The position numbers were made by a program, and so were the translations under genes. Below, in pieces: positions 16,743 to 26,193 of a DNA stretch of 64,000 nucleotides; the stretch's first letter is position 1; every line of letters begins with the position of its first letter. The notes under the pieces were generated by a model that saw only the letters and a list, made by a program, of their open reading frames with translations, was not told the DNA's origin and did not search any database. The DNA lies in the NCBI RefSeq assembly GCF_036227125.1, contig NZ_CP109435.1, positions 124,001 through 188,000 on the forward strand, written 5' to 3'. The stretch is from Streptomyces sp. NBC_01485 (GTDB lineage Bacteria > Actinomycetota > Actinomycetes > Streptomycetales > Streptomycetaceae).

Positions 16743-18038
16743 TCAGCCGGCCGGGATGGGTTTGTCGAGCATCGTGCAGATGGCAGCGTTCACCAGTGCG
16801 TCTTCGGCAGCGCCGGTTTCCGGATCGGTCATGAGGCCGAAGTGAGTGGTGCTCAGCACCGAAACCGTGCGTTTCCCGGAAAGGTCCGTGTAGTTGTCGC
16901 TCTGGTAGCCGGGCAGGGCGCCGTCGTGACCCCATACCGTCCCGCACGGCGTCTGGATCTTTTCCAGGCCCAGCCCGTAGCTGCGGCCGGGCCCGTCCGA
17001 ATCGTCCTCCGGGACGACGACGCGCATCTCGTTCAGCAGGGGCTCGGGGACAAGCCGGCCGGACATCAGGGACTGGTCGAAGCGCGCCCAGTCACTCGCG
17101 GTGGACACGATCGCTCCGGCCGCCCCGTTCCAGCTCTGGTTGATCGCCGTGACGTCGACATGCTCGTTGCGCGTGGGTCCGACGAAGCCGAAGCCCTCCG
17201 GTGTGCCGGGCGGCAGGATGGGTGCCAGGTGGGTGGCATCGGGCTCGTAACCGTGCGCCGCCGGGCGGGTGTGGTGAGAGGGGACGGCAGTGGACAGGTA
17301 GGTGTTCTTCATGCCGAGCGGCCGGGCGATTCGCTGCTGGACGAGGTCGGCCAAGCTGTGCCCGGTGGCCTTCTCCAGAACCAGGCCGAGTGCGATGTAC
17401 CCGGTGTTGCTGTACGACCAGCCCTTGCCGGGCGCGAACAGCACCGGCCGCTTGGTCCCTATCGCCAGCACCTCCTGTGCGGTCGGCAGTTCGTCCACCT
17501 GACCGGTCATCAGCGCCAGGGCCTCGGGGTCGTAGGCGAAGTCGTCGAGCCCGCTGGTGTGGTTGAGCAGCATCCGCAGGGTGATGTTCTGGCCATTGGG
17601 CACCAGGCCGGGCAGCCACTTCTCGATCGAGTCGCTCAGCTTGACCCGGTGTTCGGCGACCAACTGCAGGATCAGGGTTGCCGTGACCGTCTTGGTGTTG
17701 GAGGCCATCCGGAACTCGTCGTCCGCCGCGAGGATGTGATCCTTCCTGCTCCAGGCAGCCTGTCGGACGATTGTCTTCACCGGTCCATGACCGTCATCCA
17801 CCCGCACGATCAGACCCGGAGTTCCGGCGGCCACGGTCTGATCGGCGATCGCGGCCAGCCGCTGGTTCTGGTCCTGGTTTGCGGGCTTCTGGTCGACCGG
17901 CGTTGCGTCGGCCGGCCCGGTCATCATCGTCGCGGCTACGCCAACGGCCAAGGACAGGGCCGTAACCCCGGCCGCTCCGCGACGGTGCCAGGACTGCTTG
18001 CGGCCGTCTGTCCGCGGTGTTCCGTCGTGCCTCGCCAT
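16743..18038 (-). CDS. Secreted serine hydrolase of the beta-lactamase / D-Ala-D-Ala carboxypeptidase (S12) family
   Basis: 431 aa. ATG 18038 is chosen because GGAGGAG lies 7 nt upstream. An Arg-rich start and hydrophobic stretch (about 22-45) form a signal or anchor. The catalytic motifs are Ser113-x-x-Lys116 in MASNTK, Tyr in YSNTGY and HDG near the C-terminus in place of KTG. That set fits class C-like/S12 enzymes such as Streptomyces DD-carboxypeptidases, which act on peptidoglycan D-Ala-D-Ala or related esters and amides. Resistance to beta-lactams is possible but not implied. The gene stands alone between the double protease and a NarL-type two-component system. Confidence 0.9.
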   Translation of the reverse strand: MARHDGTPRTDGRKQSWHRRGAAGVTALSLAVGVAATMMTGPADATPVDQKPANQDQNQRLAAIADQTVAAGTPGLIVRVDDGHGPVKTIVRQAAWSRKDHILAADDEFRMASNTKTVTATLILQLVAEHRVKLSDSIEKWLPGLVPNGQNITLRMLLNHTSGLDDFAYDPEALALMTGQVDELPTAQEVLAIGTKRPVLFAPGKGWSYSNTGYIALGLVLEKATGHSLADLVQQRIARPLGMKNTYLSTAVPSHHTRPAAHGYEPDATHLAPILPPGTPEGFGFVGPTRNEHVDVTAINQSWNGAAGAIVSTASDWARFDQSLMSGRLVPEPLLNEMRVVVPEDDSDGPGRSYGLGLEKIQTPCGTVWGHDGALPGYQSDNYTDLSGKRTVSVLSTTHFGLMTDPETGAAEDALVNAAICTMLDKPIPAG

Positions 18039-18182
18039 GACGACTCCTCCTGGTGGCTGCGGCCCTTCCGCAGCGGCGAGATCGACACTAGGAGTGCGCC
18101 CGGGACCGCCACATCGCCCGACGGTGGACACCGCGGGTAGCTCTGTCGGGGGATGGCCGAGGTGAGTCGGCGGCCGGACGGC

Positions 18183-18896
18183 TCAGGTCTCGGGCGTGGC
18201 CAGCCCGATCCGATAGGCCAGGATCACTGCCTGAACCCGGTCGCGCAGGGAGAGTTTGGCCAGGATGCGGGACACGTAGGTCTTCACCGTCTCCGGGCTG
18301 ATCACGAGCGCGGCGGCGATCTCGGCATTGGACAGCCCCTCGGCGATCCGCTTCAGGACCTCGACCTCGCGGGCGGTCAGAGCGGTCAGCGCATCCTCGA
18401 CCCGCGACGCCGGAGCCTCCTCGTGTCGGATCCGGTCACCGAAACGGCCTACCAGACGACGCGTGACCTCGGGCGCCAGCAGTGCGTTGCCTGCGGCGAC
18501 CGTGCGGATTCCCGCGATCAGTTCCGGGGGCGGAGTGTCCTTCAGGAGGAACCCGCTGGCTCCGGCGCGCAGTGCGTCGAAGACGTACTCGTCGAGGTTG
18601 AACGTCGTCACCACCAGCACCTTGATCGCGTCGGTGGCGTCCGGGCCGGCGATCCGCCGGGTCGCCTCGATACCGTCGAGGCGCGGCATCCGGATGTCCA
18701 TGACGACGACGTCCGGTCGGAGTTGGGCGGCGAGCCGGACCGCCTCGATACCGTCCCCGGCTTCGCCGACAACCTCAAGATCAGGCTGGGCGGAGAAGAT
18801 GGTGGCGTAACCCGCCCGCACGAGAGCCTGGTCGTCGCAGGCCAGGACACGAATCCGAGGCTCTTCACCGTTGGTCCGCCCGGTCTCCGCGCTCAC
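18183..18896 (-). CDS. NarL/LuxR-family response regulator
   Basis: 237 aa. The receiver domain has acidic residues in ACDDQ, the phospho-accepting Asp in VVVMDIRMP and the Lys in FLLKDTPP. The LuxR-type HTH (about 168-225) contains LTAREVEVLKRIAEGLSNAE and SPETVKTYVSRILAKL. Its start codon overlaps the stop of the kinase gene by 4 nt (ATGA). Targets are unknown; the S12 hydrolase gene follows downstream on the same strand. Confidence 0.93.
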   Translation of the reverse strand: MSAETGRTNGEEPRIRVLACDDQALVRAGYATIFSAQPDLEVVGEAGDGIEAVRLAAQLRPDVVVMDIRMPRLDGIEATRRIAGPDATDAIKVLVVTTFNLDEYVFDALRAGASGFLLKDTPPPELIAGIRTVAAGNALLAPEVTRRLVGRFGDRIRHEEAPASRVEDALTALTAREVEVLKRIAEGLSNAEIAAALVISPETVKTYVSRILAKLSLRDRVQAVILAYRIGLATPET

Positions 18897-20170
18897 GCCG
18901 TACTCCCTGTGGTCCCGATGTTTCCCATGCCCCCGGCTTTGCCGTTGATGGGCAACGTCGCGCGCACCACGAAGCTGCCGTCCACACTTTGCTCGGCGAC
19001 CAACTCCCCCGCGACCAGTGCCATCCGGCGACGCAGCCCATCGAGTCCCCGACCGGAGGGAGCCGGCCGAGGACCGCGAGCCAGTCCGCTCGTCGGCCCG
19101 TTCGTCGGCCCGTGACCCGGACCTTCGGTCCTCACCTCGACGATGACGTGATCAGGGACGACGGACAGCACGCGAACCACCGTTCTTCGACCGGGCGCAT
19201 GTTTCAGCGCGTTCGTGAGCGCTTCCTGGACGACGCGATACACCACCAGACCGGTCCCGTCGTCGATGACTCGCGACGGACGGTCCTCGACCAGTTCGAT
19301 CGGCTGCCCGACCAGCCGGGTCTGCTCCACCAGCTCGCGCAACGAACCGGCGGTCGGCTCCCGCGGAGCCGCTTTCGCGTCGTGCGCGGGACTGAGCACG
19401 CCCAGCAGCTCCCGCAGATCCGCCAGCGCCCGGCGGCCGGTAGTACTGATCGACGACAGATCGGTCTCGGCTCGCTGCCGGCCTTCGGCGGAGGCCGTAT
19501 CCAGCCGATACGGCAGGGCGTCGGCCTGCACCAGCATCGCCGTCACATGGTGGGTCACGACATCATGCAGTTCCCGCGCGATCCGCTCCCGTTCGTCCTG
19601 CATGGCCGCCTCCAGTGCGAGCTGCTGCAGCTGCTCCTGCTGCCGCAGACGCGTCCGGGCCCAGACCCCGAACATCCAGCAGGCCGCCGGGACGGCGAAC
19701 AGCTGCGGATACTCGACCGGCTTGTTCGGCGACCCCGACATCTCCAGACACACGGACAGGACGGCATACGCGACGACACACGCGGCCAGGAGCCGCCGCC
19801 GATGCCGGACCACGAGCATCCCGGCGGTGTAGAGCGCGAGGTAGAGCCCGAGACTCGCGACCGTAGCCCGGTAGCCAAGGCACTGGTAGGCGAAGAACGA
19901 CACAGAGATCAGGGTCAGACAGAGCGCGGGAGCGCGGTGGCGTATCGCGAGTGGCAGGGAGTGCCCGAGCACGAGCAGGGCCGCCGGCACATCGAAGGAG
20001 CGCTGAGGCGTCACCCACCCCAGGGCGGTTCCCTGCTCGGCCAGGCCCGGAGTGAAGGCCAGCACCGTGAATCCGACGGCCAGCGCGGCATCACGACGGG
20101 CCATGGGCTGAGCCCGAACCCAGACGATCAGGGACTGCCCACAGCGCATCGTCTCCGCCCCCACGCGCAT
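18893..20170 (-). CDS. Two-component sensor histidine kinase (NarL-partner type)
   Basis: 425 aa from ATG 20170. Start codons at 20149 and 20104 are alternatives and no strong ribosome-binding site decides. Four to six hydrophobic segments (about 20-175) form a membrane sensor without a large extracellular loop. The HisKA_3 box ERIARELHDVVTHHV holds the phospho-acceptor His, and the ATPase domain begins VVYRVVQEALTNALKH. A Gly/Pro-rich insertion (GPGHGPTNGPTSG) lies before the last G box. It forms an operon with the regulator at 18183-18896; the signal is unknown. Confidence 0.9.
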   Translation of the reverse strand: MRVGAETMRCGQSLIVWVRAQPMARRDAALAVGFTVLAFTPGLAEQGTALGWVTPQRSFDVPAALLVLGHSLPLAIRHRAPALCLTLISVSFFAYQCLGYRATVASLGLYLALYTAGMLVVRHRRRLLAACVVAYAVLSVCLEMSGSPNKPVEYPQLFAVPAACWMFGVWARTRLRQQEQLQQLALEAAMQDERERIARELHDVVTHHVTAMLVQADALPYRLDTASAEGRQRAETDLSSISTTGRRALADLRELLGVLSPAHDAKAAPREPTAGSLRELVEQTRLVGQPIELVEDRPSRVIDDGTGLVVYRVVQEALTNALKHAPGRRTVVRVLSVVPDHVIVEVRTEGPGHGPTNGPTSGLARGPRPAPSGRGLDGLRRRMALVAGELVAEQSVDGSFVVRATLPINGKAGGMGNIGTTGSTA

Positions 20171-20864
20171 GGACACAGCGGAGGATTTCTTGATCGACGC
20201 AGCCAATGGGTCCAGCCAGAACTGCAAGTTCACCTCGCTGGGAGCAACGCCCGGCGTCCTCGGCCCCGAACTTCGCCGCTGCCGCAGCCGGGCCTGCCCG
20301 AACACCGCCGCCGACCGACACATACCGACCGAGGGCTGCCGCGCCGCTGCAGGATTCAACAGCCCGAAATCACACGCCCTTTCATGAATCGTAGGTCACC
20401 TCCGGGCCCGGGCGCGACACTGGATCGGGGGTCTGGGCCCAGACCCGGCCCGACGGCCATCTCCTCGGGGGCGCGGGTGCGTGGTGGGAAGCAAGGGGTC
20501 AGGAACCGGCAGGGGTCTTGATCTCTTCGCGCTTCGGGGGCAAGGCGTGCCAGACGTTCCTCACACGCTGATCCTTGGTGTCGTCCGCGGTCAGGTCGGG
20601 GTGCTGCTGATCGTGAGCTGTGCGGTGCCGTCGTTGCGGGTGACGAACCCAGGACGATGCGGGCCCGAAGAGACGGCTCGTGCCTGTGTCCGGGCGGAGC
20701 CGGCCACCCGTGCCAGATGGTCGCGCGGTTCCTGATCCAGTTCCACGACCACTGCCGCCCTACCCACCCCCGGTGTCCCGCTCGCCCGCCCGAGCAAGGG
20801 AATGATCATGGTGTGTGGGAGCGGGGCCCGGCAGACCCAGGAGGCGCTGTGTGGCCGGATCGAC
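20171..20864. other. Intergenic region, no gene recognised
   Basis: Nearly 700 bp between the kinase promoter and the TetR gene's 3' end. A 72-codon minus frame at 20591-20809 has no recognisable features. Nothing can be supported here. Confidence 0.5.
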
Positions 20865-21416
20865 TCAGTGGGGTCGCTGCAGTGGCATGATGCGGTCGCG
20901 GATCTCGTCCTGACCGGGAGGGTGTCCGGTGGTCATGGTGGTCAGGATGATGAGGGCCGGTGCGAGGGCGGCGCGTTCCTCGAAGTCCGGCGGTGATCCG
21001 ATCACCCGGCGCAGTCGCTGTCGGTGCGCCGCGCCGAAGGGGTCGATCTTGGCTTCGCGTATCGCGTGGGACAGTTCGGAGTCGGGCTTGGCCAGGAGGT
21101 GGGCCAGCAGGGGGCGTGCGCCACCGTTGAGGCTCTGGGCCAGCAGGACCAGTCCTTTCAGAAGGTCTGCCTCAGGGTCGTCGGTGGGTGTGACGTCGAT
21201 GCTGCGGGCGGCGGCGCGCAGGGCGGCGACGACCAGGTCGTGCTTGCCGGGCCAGCGCCGGTACAGGGCGCCGAGGCTGGTGCCCGCGCGTTCGGCGACC
21301 TCACGCATTCCGAACGCCTCGTAGCCGCGTTCGTCGACCAGTTCCCGGGTGACCCGCAGGACGGCGTCGTCGATATCCCGCTTGCGGGGTCGCCCCCGCC
21401 CGTCGCCCGTCGCCAT
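20865..21416 (-). CDS. TetR-family repressor
   Basis: 183 aa. The N-terminal HTH is clear (residues about 10-56: VTRELVDERGYEAFGMREVA and ERAGTSLGALYRRWPGKHDL). The C-terminal ligand domain is short and generic. The gene is divergent from the patatin-like gene with a 123 bp gap, so autoregulation and control of that hydrolase is the natural hypothesis. In the gap, GAAC-TCTG-GTTC and a TTCTCG...CGAGAA pair are candidate half-sites. Confidence 0.9.
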   Translation of the reverse strand: MATGDGRGRPRKRDIDDAVLRVTRELVDERGYEAFGMREVAERAGTSLGALYRRWPGKHDLVVAALRAAARSIDVTPTDDPEADLLKGLVLLAQSLNGGARPLLAHLLAKPDSELSHAIREAKIDPFGAAHRQRLRRVIGSPPDFEERAALAPALIILTTMTTGHPPGQDEIRDRIMPLQRPH

Positions 21417-21539
21417 GGGGACACTCTACCGGAACTCTGGTTCTCGAAAGTCCGGGCCGCTGCTACGCTTTCAACGAGAATGAATGTTCCTGTATTTGTG
21501 GTGGCACGGGGACGGGCCGGGGACGCGGAGGGGCGAGCC

Positions 21540-22385
21540 ATGAGCGAAACCAAGCGAGGCAGTGCGATCGTTCTGGGCGGCGGAGGTGTGACCGGCATCG
21601 CCTGGGAGATCGGTGTTCTGGCCGGTCTGCTGGAGGCCGGGGTGGATCTGGGTGCGGATGCCGTGTTCGGGACCTCGGCCGGTTCTTTCGTCGGCACCGC
21701 GCTGGCCGCGGGCGCCGACATCGAAGAGTTGTACGCGACCCAGCAGGCGCCCGCCGTCGAGGAACCCACCACCAAGGCGTCACGCACACTGACCGCGGCC
21801 TGGGGCTGGGCATTCCTCCGCGGACACGGCGACCCCGAACGGGTGGGGGCCGGATTCGGGGCTGTCGCACGCCGCTTCACCCCCCAGGTCTCCGTGGAGA
21901 AAAGGCGCCGCATCGTGCAAGCACGGCTTCACACCATGCAGTGGCCGGACACGCTGCACGTCGCCGCGACGGATGCCGACACCGGCGTTCTGACCGCGTT
22001 CGACCACACCTGCGGCCACCTGCTGACCGAGGTCGTCTCAGCCAGCGGCGCGGTACCCGGCATCTCGCCGATGGTCCGGTTCGGCGGCCGGAACTGGATC
22101 GACGGCGGCATGGTCTCCGCCGCCAACGCACGACTGGCCGACGGCTACGAACGGGTCCTGGTCATCGCCCCCATGCCCAAAGGCCATGCAGGAATCCCCT
22201 CGGCTCAAAAGGACGTGGAAGCCATGCGGGCCACCGCGAAGGTCGAACTGATCACCCCCGACCCGCAGTCCGTCCAAGCGATCGGCCCCAACCCCTACGA
22301 TCCAGCCCGCCGGGGGCCGGTGGCCGCCGCAGGCCGCAGCCAGGGCCGGCAGGCCGCCACCAGAATCGCGGACCTCTGGCTCTGA
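21540..22385 (+). CDS. Patatin-like phospholipase / acyl hydrolase
   Basis: 281 aa. The start at 21540 has GGAGGGG 6-7 nt upstream. Patatin features are complete: the Gly-rich oxyanion loop LGGGGVTG, the nucleophile Ser46 in GTSAGS and the second dyad residue in IDGGM. It would hydrolyse acyl-ester bonds of phospholipids or related lipids; it has no signal peptide and is probably cytoplasmic or membrane-associated. It is divergent from a TetR gene that likely controls it. Confidence 0.9.
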   Translation: MSETKRGSAIVLGGGGVTGIAWEIGVLAGLLEAGVDLGADAVFGTSAGSFVGTALAAGADIEELYATQQAPAVEEPTTKASRTLTAAWGWAFLRGHGDPERVGAGFGAVARRFTPQVSVEKRRRIVQARLHTMQWPDTLHVAATDADTGVLTAFDHTCGHLLTEVVSASGAVPGISPMVRFGGRNWIDGGMVSAANARLADGYERVLVIAPMPKGHAGIPSAQKDVEAMRATAKVELITPDPQSVQAIGPNPYDPARRGPVAAAGRSQGRQAATRIADLWL

Positions 22386-22462
22386 AACACCGCCCGCCCA
22401 CAGCCAACGGCCTCGTACATCCCAGGGGCCTTCCCCCGTGAAGGTGGGCACGCGGTTATTGA

Positions 22463-22657
22463 TCACGCGGCGAGCGTGAGGTCACGAAGATCGGCGACGG
22501 CTGGTACCGCGCGCAGATCCTCGGTGACGACGGCGCGGTGGACGCCACGCTGAACACGAACGAGCACGACGCCCGGGTCGACGCCAACGGCGCATACATC
22601 GTGCTCGGCTTCGCCGGCGTGCTCAGCTCCGCCGGCGTGATCAGTGCCCACCCGTAG
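22463..22657 (+). pseudogene. Fragment of a small conserved hypothetical gene
   Basis: An open frame without a start codon reads VTKIGDGWYRAQILGDDG and continues with a well-formed protein-like sequence (NTNEHDARVDANGAYIVLGF) to a TAG. Composition looks coding, unlike the surroundings. It is probably the C-terminal relic of a small actinobacterial protein; I do not recognise its function. Confidence 0.4.
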
Positions 22658-22833
22658 ACGTGCTCGGCAAGGAGGGTCCGGGAGCAACCTTCAGAAGCCC
22701 AACTGCCGTTACACGGAGCCGAGATGACGATACAGAATGCGGACATCCACGAGATCGTTTCAGGACCGCCTCGGCCGTACTGTTGGCGACGTCAGCAACA
22801 CAGACCGTAACCAGTAAGTCGATGGAGATCTAG

Positions 22834-22860
22834 GTCCTGTCTGGAGTTCGGATCACGAGT
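22834..22860 (+). repeat. Left terminal inverted repeat of the IS5-family element
   Basis: Begins GTCCTGTCTGGAGTTCGG; matches the inverse of 23888-23914 at 26 of 27 positions. Confidence 0.92.
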
Positions 22861-22909
22861 TCGGCAGATCGCCTGCGCGCGAGGGCTCGGTCTTGATAGG
22901 CCGTCAGTC

Positions 22910-23895
22910 ATGGCGCGAGGCGATCTCACCGATGAGCAGTGGGCCCTGATCGAGCCCCATCTCCCGATTGCCGCGGTTGGGCCCATCCCTGACCTGCGGA
23001 AACATTTCAACGCGGTGATGTGGCGGTTCCGGACCGGTAGCCCCTGGCGTGACCTGCCGGCCGAGTTCGGGCCCTGGCAGAGCGCCTACGACCGCTTCCG
23101 GATCTGGGCGACGCGGGGCGTTTTCCAGGACCTGATGCAAACAGTGATCGCCGAGGCCGCCGCCCGCGGCCAGGCCGACTTGGGCCTGGTCAGCGTGGAC
23201 TCGGCGACCGCCCGGGCCCACCATCACGCCGCCGGGATGGCCCTGGACTCCGAGCAGCTGGCGGCCTTGGAACTGGCCGTCGAGGCCGAAAAGGGGGCGA
23301 GGACAAGGAGCAAAGAACGCAAGACGGACAGGCCGAGGATGAGGCGCGCGTCGAGCGGCGACGGGTCCGCCGACGACACCGGGCCCGCTTGAAAGCCGCC
23401 GAGCTGGGGCGTTCCCGGGGCGGACTGACGAGCAAGATCCATGTGGCGGCTGACCGACGCTGTCGCCCGCTTGCGTTCGTCCTCACGCCCGGGCAGGCCG
23501 GCGACAGTCCGCAGTTCGCCCCGGTCCTGGAACGGGTAAAGGTGCGCGGCCCGATCGGGCGCCCGCGGACCCGGCCGGATGCGGTGGCCGCGGACAAGGC
23601 GTACTCGTCCCGACACAACCGCCGCTACCTGCGACGACGCGGGATCCGAGCCGTGATCCCGGAGAAGGTCGACCAGGCCGCGAACCGCAAGAAGCGTGGC
23701 AGCGCCGGCGGCCGGCCGGTCTCGCACGACGCGACACTCTACAAAGAGCGCAACACCGTGGAACGGTGCATCAACCGGCTGCGGAACTGGCGCGGCATCG
23801 CTACCCGGTACGACAAGACCCCGGAGAGCTACGAGGCCGGACTGCACCTGTGTGGTGCGATGCTCTGGCTCCGCAGCATCGCACCACACTCGTGA
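22910..23895 (+). CDS. IS5-family transposase made by -1 frameshifting
   Basis: Frame 1 (22910-23392) gives the N-terminal DNA-binding part and first catalytic Asp (SVDSATARAHHH). A second frame, open from upstream to 23895, gives the second Asp (AVAADKAYSSRH) and the Glu (RNTVERCINRLRNWRG). The frames overlap, and a canonical X-XXY-YYZ slippery heptamer, A AAG GGG, occurs at 23290-23296; a -1 slip there joins them and keeps the full DDE triad. The protein should be a functional fused transposase of about 328 residues. A separate second ORF from TTG 23389 would lack the first Asp. Confidence 0.88.
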
Positions 23896-23914
23896 TCCGA
23901 ACTCCAGACAGAAC
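23888..23914 (-). repeat. Right terminal inverted repeat of the IS5-family element
   Basis: Inverse of the left end, one mismatch (GTTCTG versus GTCCTG), followed by the second CTAG copy. Confidence 0.92.
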
Positions 23915-23918
23915 CTAG

Positions 23919-24536
23919 ATGCGTTCGCACCTTGGCACCCGCTCCGCCCGCCTCGTTCTGGCCGCCACGGCCACGGTGGTCCTCACCGCCGGTCTCACCG
24001 CCTGTGACCCCAATGACGCTGCTGCCGAAGGCTCCACGAAGCCCTCGGCCTCGACCACGGGCGGCTCCGACGGTTCGTCCCAGGAGCCCATCGATTCCGA
24101 CAAGGCCAAGACGGACAGCCACGGGCAGTCCTGCGGCACCAACGACCTGGACTACACGGTCACCAAGACGGCCCTCGACGGCATCCTCCTCATCACCGCC
24201 AAGGCACAGTCGGGCATCACCTGTTACCTGGACGGCCGCACCCCCGTCGTCCTCTTCAGCTCCGCCGAGAAGACCATGGCCTACCCGCCCGAGCTGATGA
24301 AGACGGCTGCCGAGGACTCCATCAAGCTTTCGGGCTCCACCGCCGCCTACGTCGCCCTCATACCCAACACCACCAGGGCCGAGACCTCGTTGGAGTTCGA
24401 TCAGATGGACCTCACTCTCCACAGCGAAGACTCCCACACCGCCCACCTCAAGCTCCCGGGGTCCTACACCGTCGACAAGGCCGCCGTCACCAACTGGTAC
24501 ACCAGCGCTGAAGCGGCCACCCCCGACGCCAACTAA
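23919..24536 (+). CDS. Secreted lipoprotein, DUF4232-like
   Basis: 205 aa. The signal peptide ends in a lipobox (LTAGLTAC), so the mature N-terminal Cys should be lipid-anchored on the outer face of the membrane. A Ser/Thr/Gly-rich linker follows, then a domain with CGTNDLDYTVTK and ITCYLDGRTPVVLF, resembling the DUF4232 pattern of actinobacterial lipoproteins. Function is unknown. The ATG directly follows the right CTAG of the IS element, so the native ribosome-binding site has been displaced 1085 bp upstream. Any expression now depends on read-through from the transposase gene and unusual initiation; the coding sequence itself is intact. Confidence 0.8.
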   Translation: MRSHLGTRSARLVLAATATVVLTAGLTACDPNDAAAEGSTKPSASTTGGSDGSSQEPIDSDKAKTDSHGQSCGTNDLDYTVTKTALDGILLITAKAQSGITCYLDGRTPVVLFSSAEKTMAYPPELMKTAAEDSIKLSGSTAAYVALIPNTTRAETSLEFDQMDLTLHSEDSHTAHLKLPGSYTVDKAAVTNWYTSAEAATPDAN

Positions 24537-25161
24537 CGTGCTCCAGGCATGCCACCACGCCGGGTCGCCGATCTGGACGCCGTGGCTCGATCCCAAAATC
24601 CTCTTCTTCCGCACCGGCTGTTCCTACCGCAGGTGTCCGGAGAGCGTCCTGCGCGCACGGGGCGCCGCCGGCGTCGGCTGCATGGAGATCGCAACCCTCG
24701 ACGGCATCCTGGGATGCGTATGGGCGGGGAAAATACGGCGCACCGCGTCGCCGGCGGGTACTCGTCTGGCCCTGCGCCCTGCTGTGAGACACGGCGTGGC
24801 GTCTGTCGGCGGGCTGTTGTCCGGTTGGACTGTGCGGACTTGGCCCGTGACCCGAGGCATCTGATCGCGCAGGTCCTCGACCCGCCCTTCCAGGCCACGG
24901 TGCAGTCGCCGTTCATGACCCTGCCGCACGCGCAGGACCTGTCGGCGTTGCAGGAGCGTGCGCGCCACGACATCGGCGCGCGGCTGGGCGTCCTCGCCTC
25001 ACAACAGGAGCGGACATCGTTCGCGACCTTGCCCCGCCCATGGCTCTGTGCGGTCGCCGATCTCCTCGGGCAGCAGGCGGTCACTCAGGCGTGGGTCGGT
25101 GAGGCGGCGATGTCCTGATCGTGGAGCACGCCTCTGCCGACGGGCGTGCTGGGTCCAGGTG
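24537..25161. other. Intergenic region with only unconvincing open frames
   Basis: A plus frame at 24549-25118 and a minus frame at 24533-25084 overlap each other and match nothing I know. The last 90 codons of the plus frame (from about 24840) look more protein-like than the rest and may be a relic. Confidence 0.4.
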
Positions 25162-25935
25162 TCACGGTCGCAGTCGGAGATCTGGCGACGCCGAATATGG
25201 TGCGGCGGCGGGGATCCGGCCGTGGATGTCCGTGAACAGGTTGTGCATTGCCATGCGGAATATCTCGGCCTGGTGGGCACCGAGGTAAGAGGTGTGCCCG
25301 AACACCTCCAGGATGACGAGGCCGTGCATGTGCCCCCAGGCGCTCATGAGGAGAGCGGCCGCGGGGGGCGGCAGAACAACGCCCAGGCCGTTCGGTGGCA
25401 GCTGTTCCAGGCTCGCCGTAAGTGAAGGCGTGAGGGTGGGGATGTCGGTCGCGGCGAGTTGGGCCGCGGTGAATCCGCCGAACAGTTCGCGTTCGAAGAT
25501 GGCGCCCATCCGGCGCATTGCGTGTGTGGTGGGGCCCCAGGCGGGTGCTGCGTAGTGCCGCAGCGGTGTTCCGTAGAGAAGCTGGAATCGCCCGGGATGG
25601 GTGATGGCCCATCGGCGGTATCCCTCCGTTGCGACCAGCCAGCGCGGCAGGGCCGAGTCGTCCGCAGCTGCGTCGACACAGGCCTGCACCGCATCGGCCA
25701 AGTCGTCGTACGCCTTGGTGATGAGCACCGTGACGAGGGCGTCCCGGTTCGGAAAGTAGTGGTAGAGCGCCTGCACGGTCATACCGAGGCCGCGGGCGAC
25801 CGCGCGCAGGGACAGAGCCGCGGGTCCGTGTTCGGCGATGTGGCGCTCGGCGGCGTCCAGGATCTCCCGAGTGGCGACGGCCCGACGCCGCTGACGTAGG
25901 GAGAGCGGAGCCGTTACCTGATCGTCTTCTGGCAT
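25162..25935 (-). CDS. TetR-family regulator
   Basis: 257 aa. The HTH at about residues 18-65 (LDAAERHIAEHGPAALSLRA and GLGMTVQALYHYFPNRDALV) is followed by a ligand domain with HMHGLVILEVFGH, the W/H-G signature of a TetR C-terminal subgroup (TetR_C_33-like). It is divergent from a DUF998 membrane protein gene across a 258 bp gap containing a 13-bp palindrome, the likely operator. Confidence 0.9.
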   Translation of the reverse strand: MPEDDQVTAPLSLRQRRRAVATREILDAAERHIAEHGPAALSLRAVARGLGMTVQALYHYFPNRDALVTVLITKAYDDLADAVQACVDAAADDSALPRWLVATEGYRRWAITHPGRFQLLYGTPLRHYAAPAWGPTTHAMRRMGAIFERELFGGFTAAQLAATDIPTLTPSLTASLEQLPPNGLGVVLPPPAAALLMSAWGHMHGLVILEVFGHTSYLGAHQAEIFRMAMHNLFTDIHGRIPAAAPYSASPDLRLRP

Positions 25936-25998
25936 GCGGTGACCTTACGACGGTGCTCCCTACGGGTCTTCGGGGATCCGCATCCCGACCAGAAGAAT

Positions 25999-26011
25999 CT
26001 GACACTGTCAG
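25999..26011. promoter_or_regulatory. Candidate TetR operator palindrome
   Basis: Perfect dyad CTGACA-C-TGTCAG, 64-76 bp upstream of the TetR start and about 185 bp before the DUF998 gene. It is the only strong palindrome seen in this divergent gap. Confidence 0.45.
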
Positions 26012-26193
26012 GTAAATCTCCCACTGCTCAAGACTCCGCCGCCTCGCTAACGTCGTTCACGCGACGAAGAGTGCGACACCGTACCCGCCGCCCTTGAGGG
26101 GCGAAATCCGCGGGGCGCTGCGACAACGTCCCCTGGAACCGGCTGACTTACGTCGGTTTCATCGCAAGGACACAAGGGAGATCGTGCACGACC

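Larger units (their letters stand above)
22834..23914 (+). mobile_element. Complete IS5-family insertion sequence (IS427-like group)
   Basis: 1081 bp element with 27-bp terminal inverted repeats that differ at one base, flanked by CTAG on both sides (22830-22833 and 23915-23918), consistent with a 4-bp target duplication of the kind made by this group. It encodes a two-frame transposase. It has landed between the GGAG (22824-22827) and the ATG (23919) of a lipoprotein gene: removing the element and one CTAG restores GGAG-N6-ATG. Confidence 0.92.

Noticed and set aside
23389..23895. Separate second IS5 ORF starting at TTG
   Set aside because: It would lack the first catalytic Asp; the slippery heptamer upstream explains the two frames better as one frameshifted protein.
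24533..25118. Overlapping long frames on both strands after the lipoprotein gene
   Set aside because: No family resemblance, no ribosome-binding site, and each is largely the shadow of the other in GC-rich DNA.
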